NCBI RefSeq assembly: GCF_900185015.1
Contig: NZ_FXYD01000003.1
Location: 62,001 to 126,000, forward strand
DNA length: 64,000 nt
Origin: Octadecabacter ascidiaceicola
GTDB taxonomy: Bacteria; Pseudomonadota; Alphaproteobacteria; Rhodobacterales; Rhodobacteraceae
Reading direction: 5' to 3'
A program made the position numbers and the translations under genes. Positions 54,913 to 62,938 of the stretch are shown here, in pieces (the first letter of the stretch is position 1; the number at the start of each line of letters is the position of its first letter). Under the pieces are notes generated by a model that was not told the origin of the DNA, did no database searches, and was given only the letters and a program-made list of their open reading frames with translations.

Positions 54913-56175
54913 ATGCCAGCGGATACGCCAGCTATGGGTGAAAATCTGAAAATCAACGGCGCCCGTCTTTGGGACAGCCTGATGGAGATGGCCAAGATTG
55001 GCCCCGGCGTTGCAGGTGGTAACAACCGCCAAACACTGACGGATGAAGACAGCGAAGGGCGCCACCTTTTCCAGAAATGGTGCGAAGACGCTGGAATGAG
55101 CATGGGTGTCGATGAGATCGGCAATATGTTTGCCCGTCGCGAAGGCACCGATCTTGACGCCCTACCCGTTTACGTGGGTTCGCATTTGGACACACAGCCA
55201 ACGGGCGGAAAATACGACGGCGTTTTGGGCGTGCTGGGTGGTCTCGAAGTCATCCGCACGATGAATGACCTCGACATCAAGACCAAGCACCCGATTGTGG
55301 TGACGAACTGGACCAACGAAGAAGGCACGCGCTATGCGCCGGCAATGCTGGCGTCTGGTGTTTTTGCAGGCAAACACACGCTTGAGTGGGCCAACGACCG
55401 CGTGGATGCCGATGGCAAAAAGTTCGGAGACGAGCTGGAGCGCATTGGTTGGAAAGGTCCTGAGAAAGTCGGTGATCGCAAAATGCACGCCATGTTTGAG
55501 CTACACATCGAACAAGGCCCGATTTTGGAAGCTGAGGGCAAAGACATTGGTGTCGTAACCCACGGCCAAGGACTGCGTTGGATCGAATGCACTGTGACGG
55601 GCAAGGAAAGCCACACGGGGTCTACGCCAATGCACATGCGCAAGAACGCAGGGCGTGGCCTGGCACTGGTGACCGAACTGGTGCATGAAATTGCCATGGC
55701 GAACCAACCCAATGCAGTCGGTGCGATTGGTCACATAAACGTCTACCCGAACTCGCGCAACGTGATCCCCGGTAAGGTCGTGTTCACGGTCGATATGCGG
55801 ACCCACTTGCTGGATAAACTGAATGCAATGGTGGCTGAGTTCAATGAACGCGCACCTAAGCTCTGCGAAGAAATTGGGGTTGAGTTTAGCTGTGAGATCG
55901 TCGGCCAATTTGACCCGCCCGCCTTTGATGAAGGTTGCGTTGGCGCAGTTCGCAATGCGGCTGAACGACTGGGCTATTCACATATGGATATCATTTCTGG
56001 CGCGGGCCATGATGCCTGCTGGATCAATGATTTATACCCAACTGCGATGATTATGTGCCCATGTGTGGATGGGCTATCGCATCACGAAGCGGAAGAAATT
56101 TCACCAGAATGGGCGACGGCCGGAACTGATGTGCTGATGCACGCTGTACTGGAAACGGCACAGATAGTTTCTTAG
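54913..56175 (+). CDS. Zn-dependent amidohydrolase (beta-ureidopropionase / N-carbamoyl amino-acid hydrolase)
   Basis: A 420-residue M20-type hydrolase. Metal-site motifs are VGSHLDTQPTGGKYDGVLG, NWTNEEGTRYAPAM, ELHIEQGPILE and SGAGHDACW. It probably cleaves N-carbamoyl-beta-alanine or its methyl analogue to the amino acid, CO2 and ammonia, the third step of reductive pyrimidine degradation. ATG 54913 follows GGGGGATATGCC. The RutR box lies upstream and dihydropyrimidinase downstream. It is equally similar to allantoate amidohydrolases, but context favours pyrimidines. Confidence 0.88.
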   Translation: MPADTPAMGENLKINGARLWDSLMEMAKIGPGVAGGNNRQTLTDEDSEGRHLFQKWCEDAGMSMGVDEIGNMFARREGTDLDALPVYVGSHLDTQPTGGKYDGVLGVLGGLEVIRTMNDLDIKTKHPIVVTNWTNEEGTRYAPAMLASGVFAGKHTLEWANDRVDADGKKFGDELERIGWKGPEKVGDRKMHAMFELHIEQGPILEAEGKDIGVVTHGQGLRWIECTVTGKESHTGSTPMHMRKNAGRGLALVTELVHEIAMANQPNAVGAIGHINVYPNSRNVIPGKVVFTVDMRTHLLDKLNAMVAEFNERAPKLCEEIGVEFSCEIVGQFDPPAFDEGCVGAVRNAAERLGYSHMDIISGAGHDACWINDLYPTAMIMCPCVDGLSHHEAEEISPEWATAGTDVLMHAVLETAQIVS

Positions 56176-56182
56176 CGTTGAA

Positions 56183-56200
56183 TTGGGGGCCAGCCCCCAA
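56183..56200. repeat. Intercistronic GGGGG-CCAG-CCCCC hairpin element
   Basis: TTGGGGG and CCCCCAA around CCAG, followed by GCCCCCGAGGTTTATTG, resembles the short GC hairpin plus CCCCCGG and ATATTT-type element recurring between Rhodobacterales genes (from memory). It lies between the two amidohydrolase genes. Confidence 0.45.
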
Positions 56201-56242
56201 GCCCCCGAGGTTTATTGAACAAAAGAAGATGAGGGAAACCCG

Positions 56243-57697
56243 ATGTCTAAAGTGATCAAGAACGGAACAATCGTTACCCATGATCTGACCAATAAGGCAG
56301 ATGTGATGATTGAGGACGGTTCGATTGTTGAGATCGGGCCGAACCTGAAAGGTGACGAGGAGCTCGACGCGACGGGGTGCTACGTGATGCCCGGCGGGAT
56401 CGACCCCCATGTGCATTTGGAAATGCCGTTCATGGGCACCTATTCGACCGATGACTTCGAGTCAGGCACCCGCGCGGGGCTGGCGGGTGGCACAACGATG
56501 GTTGTGGATTTCTGTCTACCCAACCAAGGCGAAAGCCTGATGGATGCGATCAAGCGTTGGGACAATAAATCGACCCGCGCCAATTGCGACTATTCCTTCC
56601 ACATGGCCGTGACATGGTGGGGCGAGCAAGTATTCAACGACATGAAGACCGTCATCGAAGAACGCGGCATCAACACGTTCAAGCACTTCCTCGCCTACAA
56701 AGGCGCGCTGATGGTCAATGACGACGAGTTGTTTTCAAGCTTCAACCGTCTGGCCGAACTCGGCGGCATCGCCATGGTCCACGCCGAGAACGGCGATGTG
56801 GTGGCCGAGCTTAGCGCGAAACTATTGGCAGAGGGCAACACCGGCCCCGAAGCGCACGCCTATTCCCGCCCGCCACAGGTTGAGGGCGAGGCGACAAACC
56901 GCGCGATTATGATCGCGGATATGGCGGGCGTTCCATTGTATGTTGTGCATACATCTTGTGAGGAATCCCACGAAGCGATCCGCCGAGCGCGCCAGCAAGG
57001 GAAACGCGTTTGGGGTGAGCCGTTGATCCAGCACCTAACGCTGGACGAGTCTGAATACTTTAACAAAGATTGGGACCACGCCGCACGGCGCGTCATGTCA
57101 CCACCTTTCAGAAATAAACAGCATCAAGACAGCCTTTGGGCGGGTCTACAATCAGGGTCGTTGTCCGTTGTAGCAACAGACCACTGTGCGTTCTCAACGG
57201 AACAAAAACGGTTTGGCGTGGGAGACTTTACGAAGATCCCCAACGGCACCGGCGGGTTGGAAGACCGGATGCCGATGTTGTGGACGCAGGGCGTGGCCAC
57301 CGGCCGCCTAACAATGAACGAGTTCGTCGCGGTAACATCCACCAACATCGCCAAGATCCTGAACTGCTACCCTAAGAAGGGCGCGGTTCTGGTCGGCGCG
57401 GATGCGGACTTGGTCGTTTGGGATCCTGAAAAGGAAAAGACCATTCAGGCCAGCAACCAACAATCCGCGATTGATTACAACGTGTTCGAAGGAAAGCACG
57501 TAAAAGGCCTGCCACGCTTTACACTCACACGCGGGCATGTCGCCGTTCATGACGGTGAAATCCGTACGCAAGAAGGCCACGGAAAATTTGTGAAACGCGA
57601 GGGCAATGGTGTGACAAACAAGGCGCTGTCGTCATGGAAAGACCTCACCGCACCGCGTCCTGTGCAACGCAGTGGTATTCCGGCGTCGGGGGTTTAA
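56243..57697 (+). CDS. Dihydropyrimidinase
   Basis: A 484-residue cyclic amidohydrolase opening the dihydrouracil or dihydrothymine ring. Zinc ligands lie in HVH (His56, His58); the carbamylated lysine is Lys153 in FLAYKGAL; further ligands are in VVHTSCEESHEAI and ATDHCAFS. Length is usual for hydantoinases (about 480). It shares one base with the next gene (TAATG). With PreTA and the ureidopropionase the reductive pathway is complete here. Confidence 0.94.
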   Translation: MSKVIKNGTIVTHDLTNKADVMIEDGSIVEIGPNLKGDEELDATGCYVMPGGIDPHVHLEMPFMGTYSTDDFESGTRAGLAGGTTMVVDFCLPNQGESLMDAIKRWDNKSTRANCDYSFHMAVTWWGEQVFNDMKTVIEERGINTFKHFLAYKGALMVNDDELFSSFNRLAELGGIAMVHAENGDVVAELSAKLLAEGNTGPEAHAYSRPPQVEGEATNRAIMIADMAGVPLYVVHTSCEESHEAIRRARQQGKRVWGEPLIQHLTLDESEYFNKDWDHAARRVMSPPFRNKQHQDSLWAGLQSGSLSVVATDHCAFSTEQKRFGVGDFTKIPNGTGGLEDRMPMLWTQGVATGRLTMNEFVAVTSTNIAKILNCYPKKGAVLVGADADLVVWDPEKEKTIQASNQQSAIDYNVFEGKHVKGLPRFTLTRGHVAVHDGEIRTQEGHGKFVKREGNGVTNKALSSWKDLTAPRPVQRSGIPASGV

Positions 57698-58041
57698 TGA
57701 AACGACTGTTGGCAATGATTGCGGTTAGCGCGTTACCTTTAGTCGCCAATGCGCAGGCGCTTGGTAATCAGGCAGGGTGCGAGCGTGCGGCGGGACTCGA
57801 GGAATCTACAGACAACCTATTCGTTCTTTGGCCCAACCGGATTGAACGTTGGGAAAGCAGCTGCAAGATCGAAAGCGTCGAAGGTGATATCAACGTGCGA
57901 TCGATCATTACCACGCAGTGCAGCGGCGAAGGGGATACGTGGAAACAGGTCTACGGCATGACGCCCTTAGGTGAGGATGCCTTTTCAATTTGGCCAGTAG
58001 AAAGCCCCGAAATGATATTTGAATTGCGGTCCTGCGAATGA
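57697..58041 (+). CDS. Small secreted protein between dihydropyrimidinase and the ABC ATPase
   Basis: A 114-residue protein with signal peptide MKRLLAMIAVSALPLVANA (cleavage before QALG). The mature part has GCERAAGLEES, WESSCKIESVEGD, TTQCSGEGDTW and a C-terminal LRSCE, so four cysteines could form two disulfides. It overlaps both neighbours (TAATG before, ATGA after). It may be an envelope protein linked with uptake; no family is recognised. Confidence 0.75.
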   Translation: MKRLLAMIAVSALPLVANAQALGNQAGCERAAGLEESTDNLFVLWPNRIERWESSCKIESVEGDINVRSIITTQCSGEGDTWKQVYGMTPLGEDAFSIWPVESPEMIFELRSCE

Positions 58042-58820
58042 GTTCTAATCCAGTGATTACCGCCCGTAACCTCGATCTGACGTTCGAAACGAACGATGGG
58101 CCTGTTCATGCGCTTAAGGACGTGACCCTCGACATCAATAAGGGCGATTTCGTCAGTTTTATCGGACCGTCTGGCTGCGGCAAGACAACCTTTCTTCGCT
58201 GTATCGCCGGATTGGAAACGCCGACGGCGGGCGACATTTCGGTCAATGGAATGACACCAGACGAAGCGCGGCGCGCGCGTGCCTATGGTTATGTGTTTCA
58301 GGCAGCGGGCCTATATCCGTGGCGCACTATCGGCGGCAATATCCGCCTTCCGCTTGAGATCATGGGCTTTGACAAGGCTGAACAGGCGGAACGCGTTGGC
58401 CGAGTGTTGGAGCTGGTCGACCTTACAGGGTTCGATAGAAAATTCCCGTGGCAACTGTCTGGTGGCATGCAGCAACGCGCCAGCATCGCCCGCGCCTTGG
58501 CGTTTGATGCTGATATTTTGCTGATGGATGAACCGTTTGGCGCATTGGATGAAATCGTGCGCGACCACCTGAATGAACAGCTTTTGCAGCTCTGGGCGCG
58601 GACGGAAAAGACCATTGGTTTTGTCACCCACTCGATCCCAGAGGCCGTTTACCTCAGCACGAAGATCGTCGTGATGTCCCCACGACCCGGGCGGATCAGC
58701 GACGTGATCGACAGCCCCCTTCCACGAGAGCGCCCGTTGGATATTCGCGACACGCCCGAGTTTATCGAAATCGCGCATCGTGTCCGTGACGGGCTACGCG
58801 CAGGGCATTTGGATGAGTAA
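58038..58820 (+). CDS. ABC transporter ATP-binding protein (NMT1/THI5-type importer)
   Basis: A 260-residue ATPase: Walker A GPSGCGKT (43-50), Q-loop VFQAAGLYPW, signature LSGGMQQRASIARAL, Walker B ILLMDEPFGALDE, and HSIPEAVYLSTKIVVMSPRPG, matching SsuB/TauB/ThiZ-type ATPases. With two permeases and an NMT1-like receptor next to dihydropyrimidinase it most likely powers uptake of a pyrimidine or hydantoin-like compound. Confidence 0.92.
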   Translation: MSSNPVITARNLDLTFETNDGPVHALKDVTLDINKGDFVSFIGPSGCGKTTFLRCIAGLETPTAGDISVNGMTPDEARRARAYGYVFQAAGLYPWRTIGGNIRLPLEIMGFDKAEQAERVGRVLELVDLTGFDRKFPWQLSGGMQQRASIARALAFDADILLMDEPFGALDEIVRDHLNEQLLQLWARTEKTIGFVTHSIPEAVYLSTKIVVMSPRPGRISDVIDSPLPRERPLDIRDTPEFIEIAHRVRDGLRAGHLDE

Positions 58821-58823
58821 AGT

Positions 58824-59750
58824 ATGAGCATCAAGGGCATCATTCCAGCGCTGACGGTTGTGGGGTTCATCCTCCTGATCTGGACGGTTGCTGTGGTGCC
58901 AATGAATGCGCATCTGACCGCGGATCAGGCGCAGCGCGACGGGCTTGCCATGTCGCCCGAAGCACCGCGGGATCGGCAGGAGTATGCGGGCCTTACCCTC
59001 GCGATGAAGAATCCTGCAATCATTCCGCTGGCCTATACGTTAGAACGCCCGCGTTTGCCGTCACCGCATCAAGTTGCGTCTGAGCTTTACACTACTATCT
59101 TCACGAAGGCCCCGACGTCGCGGCGGTCATTGGTGTATCATGCATGGGTTACACTTTCAGCGACGCTGCTGGGCTTTGTCATTGGGACGACGCTTGGAAT
59201 CTTGTTGGCGGTTGGGATTGTTTACAACCGCACGATGGATAAATCGGTGATGCCTTGGGCGATCACGTCCCAGACCATCCCGATCTTGGCGCTCGCACCG
59301 ATGATCATCGTGATGCTTGGCGCCATCGGTATTCAGGGGCTTTTGCCGAAGTCCATCATCTCGGCCTACCTTAGCTTTTTCCCTGTCGTGGTGGGCATGG
59401 TCAAAGGGCTGCGCAGCCCTGACGGGATGCAGCTGGACCTGCTGCGGACCTATAGCGCGAGTTCAAGCCAAGGGTTCTGGAAGCTGCGGTTGCCCGCCTC
59501 GATGCCCTATCTGTTTACCTCGTTGAAGATCGGGATTTCAGCTGCGCTTGTCGGGGCGATTGTGGGCGAGCTGCCGACAGGTGCCCGCGCTGGGTTTGGG
59601 GCGCGGATGCTTGTTGGGGATCAATACGGCCAGCCGATTGTGACTTGGGCCGCCCTGTTTGGCGCTGCGATCACCGCCGCCCTTCTTGTGGCGATCCTGA
59701 GCCTCATTGAAAAGCGCACGTTGCGGCGCATGGGCATGGGGGCGGTTTGA
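58824..59750 (+). CDS. ABC transporter permease 1 (pyrimidine-type)
   Basis: A 308-residue BPD_transp_1 permease. After an N-terminal helix and a periplasmic segment of about 60 residues come five or six helices, with the EAA-like motif SSSQGFWKLRLPASMPYLFT near residue 210. The gene starts 3 bp after the ATPase and shares one base with permease 2 (TGATG). Confidence 0.9.
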   Translation: MSIKGIIPALTVVGFILLIWTVAVVPMNAHLTADQAQRDGLAMSPEAPRDRQEYAGLTLAMKNPAIIPLAYTLERPRLPSPHQVASELYTTIFTKAPTSRRSLVYHAWVTLSATLLGFVIGTTLGILLAVGIVYNRTMDKSVMPWAITSQTIPILALAPMIIVMLGAIGIQGLLPKSIISAYLSFFPVVVGMVKGLRSPDGMQLDLLRTYSASSSQGFWKLRLPASMPYLFTSLKIGISAALVGAIVGELPTGARAGFGARMLVGDQYGQPIVTWAALFGAAITAALLVAILSLIEKRTLRRMGMGAV

Positions 59751-60589
59751 TGGTGTATCTTATTGCACTGGCGATCTGGGCTGCGGGTTGGTTCATCAAC
59801 TCAAAACTCGCTAATGGGCCGCACTCAGACACCCGCGCGATTAGCTTGCTGATCCCGATCATTTTCGGTGTCACGATAATCGCGATGTGGGAAGTTCTGG
59901 TCACAATGCTGGATGTCAGCGCGGTTATCCTGCCGCCACCGTCCATGATTGCAGCACGGTTTGTCACCTCACTCCCGATGCTTTGGGCGGATTTTGAACA
60001 AACCATTCTGAAGGGCGCTCTGACTGGTTATATTGCGGGAATGGTCGCGGCGTTTGGCGTCGCTCTCCTCGCGGACCGCAGTGATTTCCTGACAAAAGGC
60101 ATCCTGCCCGTTGGCGCATTCATGGCCGCGCTGCCCATCGTTGGCACGGCTCCGATATTCGTCAAATGGCTGGGCAGCGACTGGGAATCTAAAGCCGCTG
60201 TGGTTGCGGTGATGGTGTTCTTCCCGATCCTTGTGAACATGGTTGCGGGGCTGAAAGACACCAGCGCCATGCAGCGCGATTTAATGCGGACCTATGGCGC
60301 GGGCTATTGGCCGACGTTGTTAAAGCTTCGCCTGCCCGCCGCCCTACCCTTCATTTTCAACGGACTTAAAATCGCGACAACACTTGCCCTCATCGGCGCC
60401 ATTGTCGCTGAGTTTTTCGGCTCTCCGACGGTTGGTATGGGCTTTCGGATATCAACGTCCGTCGGCCAACTTGCGCTGGATATGGTCTGGGCTGAAATTG
60501 TGGTCGCCGCCCTTGCTGGGTCCGCATTCTATGGCGCCATGGCATTTTTCGAAAAACGGGTAACCTTCTGGCACCCGTCACAACGATAA
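59750..60589 (+). CDS. ABC transporter permease 2 (pyrimidine-type)
   Basis: A 279-residue BPD_transp_1 permease with the EAA-loop YGAGYWPTLLKLRLPAALPF. It should form a heterodimer with permease 1. The start is ATG 59750, overlapping the previous stop by one base; a TTG at 59747 is less likely. Confidence 0.9.
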   Translation: MVYLIALAIWAAGWFINSKLANGPHSDTRAISLLIPIIFGVTIIAMWEVLVTMLDVSAVILPPPSMIAARFVTSLPMLWADFEQTILKGALTGYIAGMVAAFGVALLADRSDFLTKGILPVGAFMAALPIVGTAPIFVKWLGSDWESKAAVVAVMVFFPILVNMVAGLKDTSAMQRDLMRTYGAGYWPTLLKLRLPAALPFIFNGLKIATTLALIGAIVAEFFGSPTVGMGFRISTSVGQLALDMVWAEIVVAALAGSAFYGAMAFFEKRVTFWHPSQR

Positions 60590-60636
60590 GACCCTGATCA
60601 ATCGGGGCATTCCTGAAACTGACTTAGGAGGTCAAC

Positions 60637-61620
60637 ATGAAGACGACATTCACAACGGCAGCTTTGGCTGCATTAATTGGTTCCACCGCGCTGGCGGACG
60701 ACGATGTGACGCTGCAATTACAGTGGGTCACCCAAGCGCAATTCGCGGGCTACTACGTGGCGCTTGAAAAAGGGTTCTACGATGAAGAAGGTCTGAACGT
60801 AACGATCCTTCCTGGTGGTCCTGACATTGCGCCGCCACAGGTTCTAGCGGGTGGTGGTGCCGACATCATGTTGAACTGGATGCCATCTGCACTGGCTGCC
60901 CGTGAAAAGGGTCTGCCAGTGGTGAACATCGCGCAGCCTTTCACTTCCTCCGGCCTGATGCTGACATGCTGGAAAGACACAGGGATTGAGTCCGTCGAAG
61001 ACTTCCGCGGTAAGACCATCGGCGTTTGGTTCTTCGGCAACGAATACCCGTTCCTCAGCTGGATGAGCCAAGTCGGCATCGGCACTGAAGGCGGCGAAGA
61101 CGGTGTGACGGTTCTGAAACAGGGCTTTAACGTTGACCCGCTACTGAACCGCGAGGCCGACTGTATTTCGACAATGACCTACAACGAATACGGTCAGGTT
61201 CTGGATGCCGGCGTGAACCCTGATGAGCTGGTGACGTTCAAGTACGAAGACCAAGGTGTTGCGACCCTAGAGGACGGCATCTACGCGCTGGAAGAGAACC
61301 TTGATGATCCAGAGTTCGTGGACAAAATGGTTCGCTTCGTACGCGCGTCCATGGCTGGATGGCGCTACGCCGAGGAAAACGTCGATGAGGCGGCTGCGAT
61401 CATCATCGAATACGATGAAACAGGTGCACAATCCGAAGCAGCGCAGGCCCGCATGATGGGCGAAATCGCCAAGCTGACCGCAGGCAGCACCGGTGCCTTG
61501 GACGTCGAAGCCTATGAGCGCACAGTTGCGACTTTGCTGGCTGGCGGGTCTGATCCTGTTATCTCAATGGCGCCGGAAGGTGCTTATACAACAGTGATTA
61601 CTGACCAAGCTGTCGAGTAA
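60637..61620 (+). CDS. ABC transporter substrate-binding protein, NMT1/THI5-like
   Basis: A 327-residue periplasmic receptor: signal peptide MKTTFTTAALAALIGSTALA, then VTLQLQWVTQAQFAGYYVAL and YDEEGLNVTILPGGPDIAPP, the NMT1/THI5 pattern known for pyrimidine precursors, riboflavin and similar heterocycles. TAGGAGGTC precedes the ATG. Its place after the dihydropyrimidinase gene supports a pyrimidine-derived ligand. Followed by a terminator. Confidence 0.92.
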   Translation: MKTTFTTAALAALIGSTALADDDVTLQLQWVTQAQFAGYYVALEKGFYDEEGLNVTILPGGPDIAPPQVLAGGGADIMLNWMPSALAAREKGLPVVNIAQPFTSSGLMLTCWKDTGIESVEDFRGKTIGVWFFGNEYPFLSWMSQVGIGTEGGEDGVTVLKQGFNVDPLLNREADCISTMTYNEYGQVLDAGVNPDELVTFKYEDQGVATLEDGIYALEENLDDPEFVDKMVRFVRASMAGWRYAEENVDEAAAIIIEYDETGAQSEAAQARMMGEIAKLTAGSTGALDVEAYERTVATLLAGGSDPVISMAPEGAYTTVITDQAVE

Positions 61621-61640
61621 TTCGTTAATGTGAGACGACA

Positions 61641-61673
61641 AAGCCCGCCTGTAGAAATGCAGGCGGGCTTTTT
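61641..61673 (+). terminator. Terminator after the pyrimidine ABC operon
   Basis: AAGCCCGCCTG (61641-61651) and CAGGCGGGCTT (61660-61670) form an 11-bp perfect stem followed by TTTTT. The A-rich left flank may let it act on the minus strand too. Confidence 0.92.
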
Positions 61674-61691
61674 GTTGCGCCAATCAACGGG

Positions 61692-62426
61692 TCAAACCGA
61701 AAGGTTGCTGCCATCAAGGGTGGTATCAAAGGCGGATTTTGGCAGCAGGTTGAACCCGGAACCTGTGCTGAGTGCGGATTGTACCCGGTCACATCGAAAG
61801 ACCCGCGGCGCTTCCCTCAGATGGTCGATCGCGACCACATACCAAACCGGATAATTCAGCAGCAGAAAATGGGGCTCGATCACGCGCTGGGAAACCTCGC
61901 GGTCTTCGCGTTGATAGCTAATTTCAATCGTTTGTTGGTCGATGAAGGCTTGGTGCACCGCTTGCACTACGCGTTTGGGCGGGGCGTTCATACTGGTCTG
62001 CACGTAGGTTGATGCGGTGTCACCAATCAGAATGCGCGACTTCAATCGTTCGACTTTGCTGCGTTTTTCCGGCGAAAAAGACGCCACCAGTTGACGACGG
62101 ACGGACCCGAGGTTCGCAAGGAACATGGGCGAGTTCATCTGCTCGGCGACCTCGATACTTATCAGCAGATCAACGGCTTCGGGGTAGCTGAGATTTAGCC
62201 GCCCAACGCCCCAATTGCGATCAAGACGCACGCCACCGCCACGGCCACGATCTGCATCAATTGGCAGCCCTTGCTCGCGCATTAGTGACAGGTCGCGGGT
62301 GATTGTACGTTCGCTTACGCCGTGTTGCCGCGCGAGGTTCTGAACGGTGCAATGCTCATTCTGCTTAAGCTGCGCAGCGAGCAACTCCAGCCTTCGCAGT
62401 CGACCGTTTGAGTCCGTACGTCCCAT
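61692..62426 (-). CDS. YafY-type transcriptional regulator (HTH_11 + WYL)
   Basis: A 244-residue regulator with an N-terminal helix-turn-helix (CTVQNLARQHGVSERTITRD, residues 26-45) and a C-terminal WYL domain with YPVWYVVAID and PRVFRCDRV. It is divergent from the VOC gene, and a near-perfect 11-bp inverted repeat lies in front of its start codon, suggesting it controls itself and the VOC gene. Confidence 0.88.
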   Translation of the reverse strand: MGRTDSNGRLRRLELLAAQLKQNEHCTVQNLARQHGVSERTITRDLSLMREQGLPIDADRGRGGGVRLDRNWGVGRLNLSYPEAVDLLISIEVAEQMNSPMFLANLGSVRRQLVASFSPEKRSKVERLKSRILIGDTASTYVQTSMNAPPKRVVQAVHQAFIDQQTIEISYQREDREVSQRVIEPHFLLLNYPVWYVVAIDHLREAPRVFRCDRVQSALSTGSGFNLLPKSAFDTTLDGSNLSV

Positions 62427-62429
62427 AAA

Positions 62430-62458
62430 ACAAATAGGACGTAAAATGTCTTATTTGT
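62430..62458. promoter_or_regulatory. Inverted repeat between the WYL regulator and VOC genes
   Basis: ACAAATAGGAC and GTCTTATTTGT with a 7-bp spacer match at 10 of 11 positions. It begins 4 bp before the WYL gene's start codon and 46 bp before the VOC gene, a likely operator. Confidence 0.65.
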
Positions 62459-62503
62459 CAATTATACCCCACAGACACACTACTGAATTCTAAAGGTACG
62501 AGA

Positions 62504-62860
62504 ATGAAAATGAATTACTTCGTCGTTGGTACAAACAACATGAAAGCGGCCACTGCGTTTTATGACGGGCTTTTCGATGGGCTTGGGGTGAACAAGATGG
62601 TCGCGTCTGAACGCATGACTTACTGGCTTGCCGATGACTTCGCGTTCGCGGTCGCTCTTCCGTTTGATGAGAAACCTGCAACCAATGGCAACGGCACTAT
62701 GGTTGGGTTTAATGTCGGGTCCCCTGATGCGGTGGACCGGGTACACCAGTTGGCGCTCGACCTCGGGGCCGCCGACGAGGGCGCACCCTGCCCAAAGGGC
62801 CCAAAATACTCCGGATATGTGCGTGACTTAGATGGAAATAAGATTTGCCTGTCGGACTAA
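62504..62860 (+). CDS. VOC-family (glyoxalase-like) protein
   Basis: A 118-residue single VOC domain: MNYFVVGTNNMKAATAFYDG, a middle strand TYWLADDFAFAVALPF, and the C-terminal YVRDLDGNKICL typical of the family. AAGG precedes the ATG. The family includes glyoxalases and antibiotic-binding proteins; the ligand is unknown. Control by the divergent WYL regulator is likely. Confidence 0.88.
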   Translation: MKMNYFVVGTNNMKAATAFYDGLFDGLGVNKMVASERMTYWLADDFAFAVALPFDEKPATNGNGTMVGFNVGSPDAVDRVHQLALDLGAADEGAPCPKGPKYSGYVRDLDGNKICLSD

Positions 62861-62882
62861 ATCACCGGGCCCTTTTACAAAC

Positions 62883-62925
62883 AATAAGGCCGGAACAATT
62901 TGCTCCGGCCTTATTGGCTTTTTGA
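62883..62925. terminator. Bidirectional terminator between VOC and permease genes
   Basis: AATAAGGCCGGA (62883-62894) and TCCGGCCTTATT (62904-62915) form a perfect 12-bp stem; GGCTTTTT follows on the plus strand. It sits between convergent genes. Confidence 0.88.
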
Positions 62926-62938
62926 ATAGCTAGATATC

